Part shown: piece by piece, positions 1 through 5,499 of the stretch
How positions within the stretch are numbered: position 1 is the stretch's first letter
How the letters are laid out: the number at the start of each line of letters is the position of its first letter
Source of the DNA: an uncultured Flavobacteriales bacterium
GTDB taxonomy: Bacteria; Bacteroidota; Bacteroidia; Flavobacteriales_D; Sanyastnellaceae
Reading direction: 5' to 3'
Length of the DNA: 5,499 bases
Assembly (NCBI GenBank): GCA_938003665.1
Contig: CALKYI010000048.1
Coordinates: 1 to 5,499, forward strand
The notes under the pieces: generated by a model
The model's database searches: none
What the model was told of the DNA's origin: nothing
What the model saw: the letters and a program-made list of their open reading frames with translations, nothing else
Made by a program: the position numbers and the translations under genes

Positions 1-1393
1 CCACGAACGCGTGGGTGTTCGGGTTGCCGTCTGCACGCTTTGCGAAGTTGCGGTTGAAGGAGTGCACGATGGAGTTTTTCTCCTTCTTCTCAGCGCCTGA
101 ACGCGCCCACTGACCTATGCACGGTCCGCAGGCATTGGCAAAGACGCTGCCACCCATCTCTTCGAAGATGGAAATAAAGCCGTCGCGGTCGATGGTGTAA
201 CGTACTTGCTCAGAACCAGGCGTAATGGTCAATGTGGCTTTCGCCCTGATGCCTTTCTCGATTGCCTGCTTGGCGATGCTCTCCGAGCGGCTGATGTCTT
301 CGTAGCTGGAGTTGGTGCACGAGCCGATGAGGCCGTATTCCAATTCCGTTGGCCAGCCGTTGGCTGCGGCCGCGGCCTTCATCTCGCTGATGGGCGTGGC
401 CAAATCTGGGGTGAATGGTCCGTTGAGGTGCGGCTCCAATTCGCTCAAGTTGATTTCGATGACCTGGTCGAAGTACTGCTCGGGGTTTGCGTACACTTCG
501 GCGTCGCCGGTCAAGTGTTCCTTGATGCCGTCAGCCAACGCAGCGACATCCGCACGACCCGTCGCTTCGAGGTAGCGCTTCATGCTCTCGTCGTAACCGA
601 AGGTTGAGGTCGTTGCACCAATCTCTGCGCCCATGTTGCAGATGGTGCCTTTACCGGTGCAGCTCAACGATTCGGCGCCGTCGCCGAAATACTCAACGAT
701 GCATCCGGTGCCGCCTTTAACGGTCAACACACCGGCCACCTTCAAGATCACGTCTTTTGCAGAGGCCCAACCGGACAAGCGTCCAGTCAACTTGATGCCG
801 ATGAGCTTGGGGAACTTCAATTCCCAAGGCATGCCGGCCATCACGTCCACAGCGTCAGCACCGCCCACACCGACGGCCACCATGCCCAATCCACCGGCGT
901 TCACCGTGTGCGAATCCGTACCGATCATCATACCGCCTGGGAACGCGTAGTTCTCGAGGACCACCTGGTGAATGATGCCCGCGCCGGGCTTCCAGAAGCC
1001 GATGCCGTATTTGTTCGACACGGACTCGAGGAAGTTGTAGACTTCGTTGTTCTTGTTGATGGCCTCTTGCAGATCCGAATCCGCCTGCACCTTCGCTTGA
1101 ATCAAGTGGTCGCAGTGCACCGTTGAAGGCACAGCGGCCGCTTTCTTCCCGGCCTGCATGAACTGCAGCAGCGCCATCTGCGCCGTCGCATCCTGCATGG
1201 CGACACGGTCGGGTGCGAAATCCACATAATCCGCTCCGCGCTGGTACGCGCCGGAGGCATCTCCTTCCCACAGGTGGCTGTACAGGATTTTTTCTGCCAA
1301 GGTCAATGCCTTGCCTGTAGCACCTCGTGCCGCCTCAATTCTACCGGGGATGCGCTCGTAATGGGCGCGGATCATGTCCAAATCAAAAGTCAT
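1..1393 (-). CDS. acnA: Aconitate hydratase (mitochondrial-type aconitase), N-terminal 464 residues, C-terminus outside the window
   Basis: Aconitase interconverts citrate and isocitrate through cis-aconitate in the cytoplasmic TCA cycle, using a [4Fe-4S] cluster. The reading frame is open from the ATG at 1393 to the left edge with no stop. The three cluster-ligand cysteines are present: C359 in GSCTNS, and C422 and C425 in NACGPCIGQW. Their spacing equals that of pig mitochondrial aconitase (358, 421, 424). Active-site residues are also visible: D95-H96 in CDHL, H142 in GIIHQ, and D160 and H162 in GTDSHT. The visible part ends in GNPNTHAF. The family is about 750 residues long, so roughly 290 residues, including the swivelling domain 4, should lie beyond the edge. 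The start MTFDLDMIRAHY resembles other Bacteroidota aconitases and has no Shine-Dalgarno sequence. The upstream neighbour is divergent, 49 bp away. The symbol follows the mitochondrial-like aconitase of Bacteroides fragilis; this is not the longer E. coli AcnA/IRP type. Family assignment is very secure. Confidence 0.97.
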   Translation of the reverse strand, partial: MTFDLDMIRAHYERIPGRIEAARGATGKALTLAEKILYSHLWEGDASGAYQRGADYVDFAPDRVAMQDATAQMALLQFMQAGKKAAAVPSTVHCDHLIQAKVQADSDLQEAINKNNEVYNFLESVSNKYGIGFWKPGAGIIHQVVLENYAFPGGMMIGTDSHTVNAGGLGMVAVGVGGADAVDVMAGMPWELKFPKLIGIKLTGRLSGWASAKDVILKVAGVLTVKGGTGCIVEYFGDGAESLSCTGKGTICNMGAEIGATTSTFGYDESMKRYLEATGRADVAALADGIKEHLTGDAEVYANPEQYFDQVIEINLSELEPHLNGPFTPDLATPISEMKAAAAANGWPTELEYGLIGSCTNSSYEDISRSESIAKQAIEKGIRAKATLTITPGSEQVRYTIDRDGFISIFEEMGGSVFANACGPCIGQWARSGAEKKEKNSIVHSFNRNFAKRADGNPNTHAFV

Positions 1394-1402
1394 GGTGTGG
1401 AT

Positions 1403-1436
1403 TTTCAGTGGAGCGCAAAGGTAAGCAGTACTTTCG
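1403..1436 (+). promoter_or_regulatory. Putative promoter of the ABC permease gene, interleaved with the aconitase promoter
   Basis: On the plus strand, TACTTTCG (1429-1436) matches the -7 consensus TAnnTTTG with one mismatch. TTTC (1403-1406) lies 22 nt upstream as a weak -33 candidate. Transcription would start at about 1443, which is the A of the permease ATG, so the mRNA could be leaderless or nearly so. The two -7 boxes, CAAAGGTA (1416-1423) and TACTTTCG (1429-1436), lie back to back only 5 bp apart. Support is weaker than for the opposite promoter because both boxes are imperfect. Confidence 0.4.
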
Positions 1437-1448
1437 CAATACATGAAA
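1416..1448 (-). promoter_or_regulatory. Putative Bacteroidota-type promoter of the aconitase gene
   Basis: On the minus strand, TACCTTTG (1423-1416) matches the Bacteroidota -7 consensus TAnnTTTG exactly. A -33-like TTTC (1448-1445; consensus TTTG, one mismatch) lies 21 nt upstream, within the usual 17-23 nt spacing. Transcription would begin near 1409, giving a leader of about 16 nt before the ATG at 1393. The -33-like box overlaps the first codons of the divergent permease gene. The motif is seen directly; its function is inferred. Confidence 0.6.
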
Positions 1449-2681
1449 CGAGAGCTGCTTATTGAAATGGCCCAAATCGCGGTGCGGTCAATCCGAGGAA
1501 ATCGGCTGCGCACCGGCCTAACCATTGGCATCATCGGACTGGGCATCATGGCCCTGATCAGCATGACCACCGCGACCTCCTCGTTGGAGGCCAATGTAGT
1601 GGAGCAGTTCTCTTCCCTCGGCACAGACGTCTTCACTTTCACGCAGAAAACCGAGACCGGCGTGAACCGCGGGCGGCGGGTGACTGTTGGTGAACCCATC
1701 ACCTACGAAGAGGCTCAGGCATTTGCAGAGGAAGCACCCGAGGACTTGACCGTAGCCTACTCCATTTTCGGCACCTCCCAAGCGACGTTGACCCGAGGTA
1801 CGGAGCGGACCAATCCCAACATTCAAGTGCTGGGCATCGAAGAAAACTACTTCGATGTCAGCGGATACTCCGTACAGCGCGGGCGGAATTTCACCCGTCA
1901 AGAAGCCCAATCCGCGAACCGCCTGACGGTCATTGGCGCAGACCTCGTCAAAGAACTGTTCAACGAATGGGAGGAGCCGGTCGGTGCGGAATTTTCCATC
2001 GGTGCCCAACGCTACACCATCATTGGCGTGCTCGAAGCGCGCGGCCAGGCGTTCGGGATGTCCCAGGACAATCAGTGCTACATCCCCATCCCCTGCGTTC
2101 GCCAGCAATTTTCAGACGAGCGAAGGAGCTACCGCGTGGTGTGCAAATCCCCAAAGCCTGAAGACGTCATGGAACTCGCGGAGGCCGCTGTGGGTGCCAT
2201 GCGCGTGGTCCGACGGGATCGTCCGGGCGAGGATCACTCGTTTAATTTGTCCTTGAGCAACAGCATGGTTTCCACACTAGAAGAGGCCATCAGCGGCATC
2301 ACGGCTGCTGCCTCCATCATCGGCATCATCACCCTGTTCGGAGCCGGGATTGGCCTGATGAACATCATGCTCGTGAGCGTATCAGAACGCACGCGGGAAA
2401 TCGGCACCCGCAAAGCTCTTGGTGCCTCTCCGCGCGCCATCCGAATGCAGTTCCTCATCGAAGTCATCATCATCGGGCAGCTCGGCGGCGCAGTGGGGAT
2501 TGCCCTCGGGGTGGCAGCCGGAAACGGCATCGCCTACGCCATGGATACGCCGTTTGTGGTGCCTTGGGGATGGATGATGACCGGTGTGGCGTTGAGCTTG
2601 GTCACCAGCCTCATCAGCGGGTACTACCCTGCTCGTCAAGCCGCACGGCTCGACCCCATTGTAGCATTGGGGCGGGAATAA
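1443..2681 (+). CDS. ABC transporter permease, MacB/FtsX family
   Basis: This is an inner-membrane subunit of a MacB-like (type VII) ABC transporter. Such systems move substrates out of the membrane or periplasm by mechanotransmission and need a separate ATPase, unless fused to one as in E. coli MacB. The 412 residues show the standard plan: a basic cytoplasmic start (RSIRGNRLRT, 15-24), TM1 at about 24-44, a MacB-type periplasmic domain at about 45-280, then the FtsX domain with TM2 (286-313), TM3 (337-360) and TM4 (374-395). Between TM2 and TM3 lies the hallmark loop SERTREIGTRKALGAS (314-329), which contacts the ATPase. The end, PARQAARLDPIVAL (396-409), is also family-typical. Three cysteines (212, 218, 234) lie in the periplasmic domain. 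No ATPase gene is adjacent, so it must be encoded elsewhere and the substrate is unknown. ATG 1443 is preferred because it keeps the whole basic N-terminus; M9 (1467) is an alternative. Confidence 0.93.
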   Translation: MKRELLIEMAQIAVRSIRGNRLRTGLTIGIIGLGIMALISMTTATSSLEANVVEQFSSLGTDVFTFTQKTETGVNRGRRVTVGEPITYEEAQAFAEEAPEDLTVAYSIFGTSQATLTRGTERTNPNIQVLGIEENYFDVSGYSVQRGRNFTRQEAQSANRLTVIGADLVKELFNEWEEPVGAEFSIGAQRYTIIGVLEARGQAFGMSQDNQCYIPIPCVRQQFSDERRSYRVVCKSPKPEDVMELAEAAVGAMRVVRRDRPGEDHSFNLSLSNSMVSTLEEAISGITAAASIIGIITLFGAGIGLMNIMLVSVSERTREIGTRKALGASPRAIRMQFLIEVIIIGQLGGAVGIALGVAAGNGIAYAMDTPFVVPWGWMMTGVALSLVTSLISGYYPARQAARLDPIVALGRE

Positions 2682-3248
2682 TCAGCTGACTTCGCGCTCA
2701 AGAATCTGCGCCATGCGAGCGCGTTCTTTTGCAATGAGCGCATCGGCCCACTTCTCGGACGAACCAATGGATTCCAATAGCTGTTGCCAATCGGCTTCCT
2801 CACGAGCTGGAACTGGCGCCTCGTGCACGGCCTCTCCCGCGATATCCAACGACAACACAAGAAATTGTTCCATGTAGCGCACCTGCAAATTGCACATGGT
2901 ATTGCCGAACCGCACCAAGACGTCGGGGTCCAAGGTAGCCGCCATCGCAGTCCGCAAGCGCCGAATGTTTTCGACGTGGTTGCGCACCAACAGCACAAAA
3001 TTCTCGCCCGAGGGCAGCAAAGCAGGCAAGTCAACGGGCGCTCCGAGTGGCTTCACATCCAACACGCGTCCCACATCACTCAATTCCACCAGCCGGTTCA
3101 CGCGGGAGCGAAACAAGGTCGGGATGACCGGCTGCCGCATGAAGTGGTCCCGCACCGCAAACGCCTCTGCATCGAGTCGTTCCATGATCTCCTCCTGCTC
3201 AACGGTGTCGTTCAAACCGAGCAGTGTAAGTGCCGTTCCTTTGTCCAT
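2682..3248 (-). CDS. Uncharacterised 188-residue cytoplasmic protein
   Basis: I do not recognise this protein. It has no signal peptide, no membrane segment and a single cysteine (in NTMCNLQ), so it is probably cytoplasmic. It appears largely helical and charged. The N-terminal part (about 5-55) begins ALTLLGLNDTVEQEEI and continues with amphipathic helices; the LGL-then-acidic-helix opening is loosely reminiscent of J-domain-like modules, but no HPD motif is visible, so this is only an impression. A proline-rich segment (PLGAPVDLPALLPSG, about 67-81) separates it from a helical C-terminal half containing RNHVENIRRLR and a terminal helix rich in Ala, Arg, Glu and Lys. ATG 3248 is the natural start, after an A-rich stretch and no Shine-Dalgarno sequence. 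I saw no convincing TAnnTTTG box upstream on this strand. The stop codon directly abuts that of the permease. It is probably real because the frame is uninterrupted and the residue composition is protein-like. Confidence 0.8.
   Translation of the reverse strand: MDKGTALTLLGLNDTVEQEEIMERLDAEAFAVRDHFMRQPVIPTLFRSRVNRLVELSDVGRVLDVKPLGAPVDLPALLPSGENFVLLVRNHVENIRRLRTAMAATLDPDVLVRFGNTMCNLQVRYMEQFLVLSLDIAGEAVHEAPVPAREEADWQQLLESIGSSEKWADALIAKERARMAQILEREVS
2693..2730 (+). terminator. Candidate intrinsic terminator for the permease gene, inside the opposing gene
   Basis: CGCGCTC (2693-2699) and GAGCGCG (2717-2723) form a perfect 7-bp GC-rich stem with a 17-nt loop. TTCTTTT (2724-2730) follows directly on the plus strand. 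This starts 12 nt after the permease stop codon, as expected for a Rho-independent terminator, but it lies entirely within the last codons of the convergent 188-residue gene. The loop is longer than usual and the T-run is interrupted by a C, so coincidence is possible. Confidence 0.35.
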
Positions 3249-3320
3249 TTCTCGAATAATGCAAAAAGTGAAGATACGTCAACAAAGGACTTCTCCCTCG
3301 GCTTCTTGGCTTTCCCTTGT

Positions 3321-3328
3321 TAAATTTG
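3321..3328 (+). promoter_or_regulatory. Putative -7 promoter element of the thioredoxin-fold lipoprotein gene
   Basis: TAAATTTG is an exact match to the Bacteroidota -7 consensus TAnnTTTG and stands 19 nt before the ATG at 3348. Transcription would start near 3335, giving a leader of about 13 nt. I found no good -33 TTTG box at the usual 17-23 nt spacing; the nearest TTG (3306-3308) is only 12 nt upstream. This weakens the call. Confidence 0.5.
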
Positions 3329-3347
3329 AAGCAAAACCTCACACCCG

Positions 3348-4808
3348 ATGAAGATGATTTCGTTTGCAACGATTTTGATGACTGGAGCCGCGCTGATGGC
3401 CTGTGGAGACGCCGCTCCCAAAGCGGACAAAGCCCCAGCAGCGGCGACAACGAGTGCGGCCCCAGCAGCGACTGAAGCACAGCAATCCGATGCCATTTCA
3501 CCCCTCTACAAAGACGGAATCAACGACGCCAACCGCGGCGACAAAACCGGCGTGGTCCGCCTGCACGGAACCATCAACCAACCTGCCGGTGGCGAAGTGA
3601 CCTTGTACGAATCGGAGGGCCGAAACACCATCGAGGTGGCCAAAACCCGCCTATCAAACCGCTCGTTTGACTTCGGCGAAATCGAGGTCAGCCGAGGCTT
3701 TTACAAAATCAGCCTCAACGGCGAAACCAACGCCACGGACATCATCCTCAACCCAGACGAACCGGACGTGGAACTCATGTTCAATTCGTCCCGTTTGACG
3801 GCCAACAAGTCCGCTGGCAATTCGAAGGAAAACACCGGATGGTTTGCCTACCAGTCCATGGAGAACACCAACAACAGTGAGGTGCGCAAACTCCGCAGCA
3901 GCATCAAAGATGCCGGTGCGTTCCGCGCTCGCATTGAAGAGCAAATCAAGCAGAAGCAGGCCGAATTGGTCGATCAGCAACACGCCTTGATGGACCAGTA
4001 CCCCGGCACGTACTTGGCCAAGTTCCTCGGTTGGAAAAACCCCAAATACCCCAACAACCAGGGCCGGTTCTTCGAGGACATCGATCCGCTCGACAACAGC
4101 GCGGTCCGCTCATTGGCCATCAGCGACCGGGTCCAAAACATGATGCGCACGTTCAGCGGCGGTACCGACAGCGGCTTCCTTGCGTGCATCGACCTGGTCA
4201 AGGCGCACTTTGAGCCCAACCCGGTGGCATTGGAAAGCGTTCTTTACACGATGTTGGACGGATTCTACAACACGGGCAAAGAGACCATTTGCCAGTACAT
4301 CTTGGACAACTACATCTTTGATGAAGATTGCGGAGCGGACTTGAGTGACGCCATCCGCATCCGGGCTCAGGGCATCATCAACCTCCAATTGGGCAAGACT
4401 CCTCCAAATTTCCAAATTGACAAGTGGGACGGTGGAACGCTTGATTTGTACGAGACGTGCGCCCAAAACGAATACACGCTGCTCATGTTCTGGGCATCGT
4501 GGTGCCACAAATGCGAGCAGGAGATTCCGAACCTTGGACCTGTCTACGCCAAGTATGGCTACAAAGGCTTTGAAATCGTCGGTGTGAGCTTGGACCAAGT
4601 TCGTAACACGTGGGAAAAGGCCATCAAGGACAACGGCATGACGTGGCCAAATGTGAGCCAATTGCAGGCCTGGAATAGCCCGGTCGTCTCCGAATACAAA
4701 GTGACAGCCACCCCTACCTACTTCTTGTTAGACAAGGAGGGCAAAATCGTCCTCAAGCCCAAGCGCTACTTCCAAGTGGACAAATTCCTCTCGGAGTCGC
4801 TGAAGTAA
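3348..4808 (+). CDS. DUF4369-like/TlpA-like thioredoxin-fold lipoprotein (thiol-disulfide oxidoreductase)
   Basis: This is a predicted envelope lipoprotein that reduces or isomerises disulfides, or shuttles electrons, outside the cytoplasm. Residues 1-18 form a short signal peptide ending in lipobox LMAC, with C19 as the lipidated cysteine. An Ala/Pro/Lys/Thr-rich linker follows (about 22-47). Residues about 68-150 look like a DUF4369 beta domain (VRLHGTINQPAGGEVTLYE). Residues about 165-345 form a mostly helical middle region. Residues about 350-486 form a TlpA/AhpC-TSA-like thioredoxin domain, with active site FWASWCHKC (C386, C389) and the cis-proline loop TATPTYFLLD (P456). The active cysteines and cis-proline are intact, so catalysis is plausible. 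Residues after C19 (GDAAPK) lack the dense acidic run of known Bacteroidota surface-export signals, so I infer a periplasm-facing location. Related proteins are numerous in Bacteroidota, and substrates are generally unknown. The start at 3348 is set by the signal peptide. The gene ends 3 bp from a convergent gene. Confidence 0.93.
   Translation: MKMISFATILMTGAALMACGDAAPKADKAPAAATTSAAPAATEAQQSDAISPLYKDGINDANRGDKTGVVRLHGTINQPAGGEVTLYESEGRNTIEVAKTRLSNRSFDFGEIEVSRGFYKISLNGETNATDIILNPDEPDVELMFNSSRLTANKSAGNSKENTGWFAYQSMENTNNSEVRKLRSSIKDAGAFRARIEEQIKQKQAELVDQQHALMDQYPGTYLAKFLGWKNPKYPNNQGRFFEDIDPLDNSAVRSLAISDRVQNMMRTFSGGTDSGFLACIDLVKAHFEPNPVALESVLYTMLDGFYNTGKETICQYILDNYIFDEDCGADLSDAIRIRAQGIINLQLGKTPPNFQIDKWDGGTLDLYETCAQNEYTLLMFWASWCHKCEQEIPNLGPVYAKYGYKGFEIVGVSLDQVRNTWEKAIKDNGMTWPNVSQLQAWNSPVVSEYKVTATPTYFLLDKEGKIVLKPKRYFQVDKFLSESLK
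3432..3470 (+). repeat. Short direct repeat in the Ala/Pro linker of the lipoprotein gene
   Basis: GCCCCAGCAGCG occurs at 3432-3443 and again at 3459-3470, an offset of 27 bp or nine codons, so both copies are read in the same frame (APAA). It lies in the low-complexity linker just after the lipobox. It could be a relic of a small in-frame duplication or simply repeated use of Ala and Pro codons. Confidence 0.5.
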
Positions 4809-4829
4809 GAATTAACGATCGGCTTCAGC
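4799..4829. terminator. Possible bidirectional terminator hairpin at a convergent junction
   Basis: GCTGAAG (4799-4805) and CTTCAGC (4823-4829) form a perfect 7-bp inverted repeat whose 17-nt loop contains the stop codons of both convergent genes. No T-run follows on either strand, so classical intrinsic termination is doubtful. The stem is built from the last codons of both proteins, and chance is a real alternative. Confidence 0.25.
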
Positions 4830-5499
4830 CAACTGAAGGATGATGCCGTCGGAGAGTCCCACCTTCGGGACGTAGATTTCCTTCGCGCCTGCCAGGCTCA
4901 TGATGCTGCGGTAGATTACGCCTGCAGGCACAATCACGTCCGACCGGTTGTGCTTAAATCCGAATTTTTGCGAGCGCTCGTGAACGGGCACCTCTTTGAT
5001 TCGTTCGACCCACTTCTCCAGCGTCTCGAGCGGCAGGGGCTTGCTTTTTCTGATGCGGGCCACCTTATGGTAGCGATTGATGTTGCCGCCAGTGCCGACC
5101 ACGGTCAGGTCCTTTCTTTCCACCTGTTTGTCGATGAACTTCTTGAGGCGTTTCCATTCGTCGGCGTCGACAGCATCATTGAGCATGCGAACGGTACCGA
5201 GTTTGAAACTCTTGCGCGCGGTGCACACGCCGTGCTTCAACACCGAAAGCTCAGTTGAACCACCGCCCACGTCGATGCACAACAAATTGGACTCTTCGCT
5301 CCAACGGTTAGTCGCGAAGTTGCTCAAAATCAAATCTGCCTCCTCTTTTCCGGGAATCAGCTCGATCTCGATGCCTGAGGCCTCAGCCACCTGTTGGATG
5401 ACGCGATCCCGGTTTTCTGCTGTGCGCAGGGCACTGGTGGCGCACGCCCGGAATCGGACCGCACCCTGCACGTCCATCAGCAGCTTGAACGCCTTCATC
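4812..5499 (-). CDS. ppx: Ppx/GppA-family phosphatase (exopolyphosphatase or pppGpp phosphatase), C-terminal part, N-terminus outside the window
   Basis: Enzymes of this ASKHA-fold family release phosphate from the ends of polyphosphate or convert pppGpp to ppGpp, both in the cytoplasm. About 228 residues are visible. They contain the family blocks in order: RACATSALRTAENRD (17-31 of the visible part), IPGKEEADLI (48-57), the phosphate-binding loop DVGGGSTEL (76-84), the second glycine loop VGTGGNINRY (134-143) and the end block VGLSDGIILQL (213-223). The family's N-terminal DxGTNT-type phosphate-1 loop is absent, so about 70 residues should lie beyond the right edge. The ATG at 5498 is therefore almost certainly an internal methionine. 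The visible end has no HD domain, so this looks like the short form of about 300 residues. Substrate choice cannot be read from the sequence; the symbol ppx is the commoner label, and gppA is equally possible. Its stop lies 3 bp from that of the lipoprotein gene. Confidence 0.93.
   Translation of the reverse strand, partial: MKAFKLLMDVQGAVRFRACATSALRTAENRDRVIQQVAEASGIEIELIPGKEEADLILSNFATNRWSEESNLLCIDVGGGSTELSVLKHGVCTARKSFKLGTVRMLNDAVDADEWKRLKKFIDKQVERKDLTVVGTGGNINRYHKVARIRKSKPLPLETLEKWVERIKEVPVHERSQKFGFKHNRSDVIVPAGVIYRSIMSLAGAKEIYVPKVGLSDGIILQLAEADR

Noticed and set aside
206..607. Open frame of 133 codons on the plus strand opposite aconitase
   Set aside because: Antisense to a highly conserved gene, with no recognisable domain. 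It is explained by codon bias in GC-rich coding DNA.
855..1271. Open frame of 138 codons on the minus strand within the aconitase region
   Set aside because: It runs in another frame of the same strand as the aconitase gene and has an Arg/Gly/His-rich, low-quality composition. The aconitase frame carries all catalytic motifs.
1518..2108. Open frame of 196 codons antisense to the permease
   Set aside because: Long, but it lies wholly opposite an unambiguous permease and has no motif or promoter. Such shadows are common here.
2682..2689. 8-bp palindrome TCAGCTGA at the convergent stop codons
   Set aside because: It is too short to form a useful hairpin and is likely by chance; no repeat of it was noticed near the other gene ends.
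2784..3323. Plus-strand frame of 179 codons overlapping the unknown protein gene
   Set aside because: It competes with the 188-residue minus-strand frame. Its His/Gln/Arg-rich composition is less protein-like, and it runs across the divergent intergenic region. I cannot exclude it absolutely because the minus-strand protein has no recognised homologue.
4110..4661. Open frame of 183 codons antisense to the lipoprotein gene
   Set aside because: It covers the helical and thioredoxin parts of a clear gene and shows no features of its own.
5496..5498. ATG at the right edge as the true start of the Ppx/GppA gene
   Set aside because: The N-terminal phosphate-binding loop of the family would be missing, and the first visible residues align with the interior of the family just before the ATSALR block. 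The gene is cut by the window edge instead.
1..5499. CRISPR array, tRNA or rRNA genes, insertion sequence, phage or defence system
   Set aside because: No spaced repeats, no tRNA-like cloverleaf, no transposase or integrase motifs and no defence-gene motifs were seen. The window is filled by housekeeping-like genes.

Overview
The window looks like ordinary chromosomal DNA from a member of the Bacteroidota (phylum level only). The evidence is the following. No start codon is preceded by a Shine-Dalgarno sequence. Three starts have upstream matches, exact or one base off, to the Bacteroidota -7 promoter motif TAnnTTTG. The aconitase is of the mitochondrial type used by this phylum. One gene encodes a lipoprotein that joins a DUF4369-like domain to a TlpA-like thioredoxin domain, an arrangement typical of Bacteroidota. 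Base composition looks moderately GC-rich by eye (not counted), so this is not a typical AT-rich Flavobacterium. I cannot assign a family or genus.

Five protein genes fill almost the whole window, and their strands alternate strictly (-, +, -, +, -). Positions 1-1393 (-) hold the first 464 residues of aconitate hydratase, cut by the window's left edge. Positions 1443-2681 (+) hold a complete MacB/FtsX-type ABC transporter permease with no ATPase partner in view. Positions 2682-3248 (-) hold a 188-residue cytoplasmic protein that I do not recognise. Positions 3348-4808 (+) hold a thioredoxin-fold lipoprotein with a WCHKC active site. Positions 4812-5499 (-) hold the C-terminal part of a Ppx/GppA-family phosphatase, cut by the right edge. 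No RNA gene, mobile element, CRISPR array or gene-free stretch of more than 300 bases is present.

The alternating layout means no two neighbours in the window can share a simple operon. The four junctions are a 49-bp divergent gap (1394-1442), a convergent junction with no gap (2681/2682), a 99-bp divergent gap (3249-3347) and a 3-bp convergent gap (4809-4811). The 49-bp gap appears to hold two interleaved promoters. Both convergent junctions carry a 7-bp inverted repeat with a 17-nt loop that lies partly or wholly in coding sequence.

The genes do not form an obvious pathway: central carbon metabolism, envelope export, an unknown function, envelope redox or folding, and polyphosphate or (p)ppGpp turnover. 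I found no convincing new multi-gene system. The items most worth a second look are the unknown 188-residue protein, the interlocked promoters and the gapless convergent junctions.
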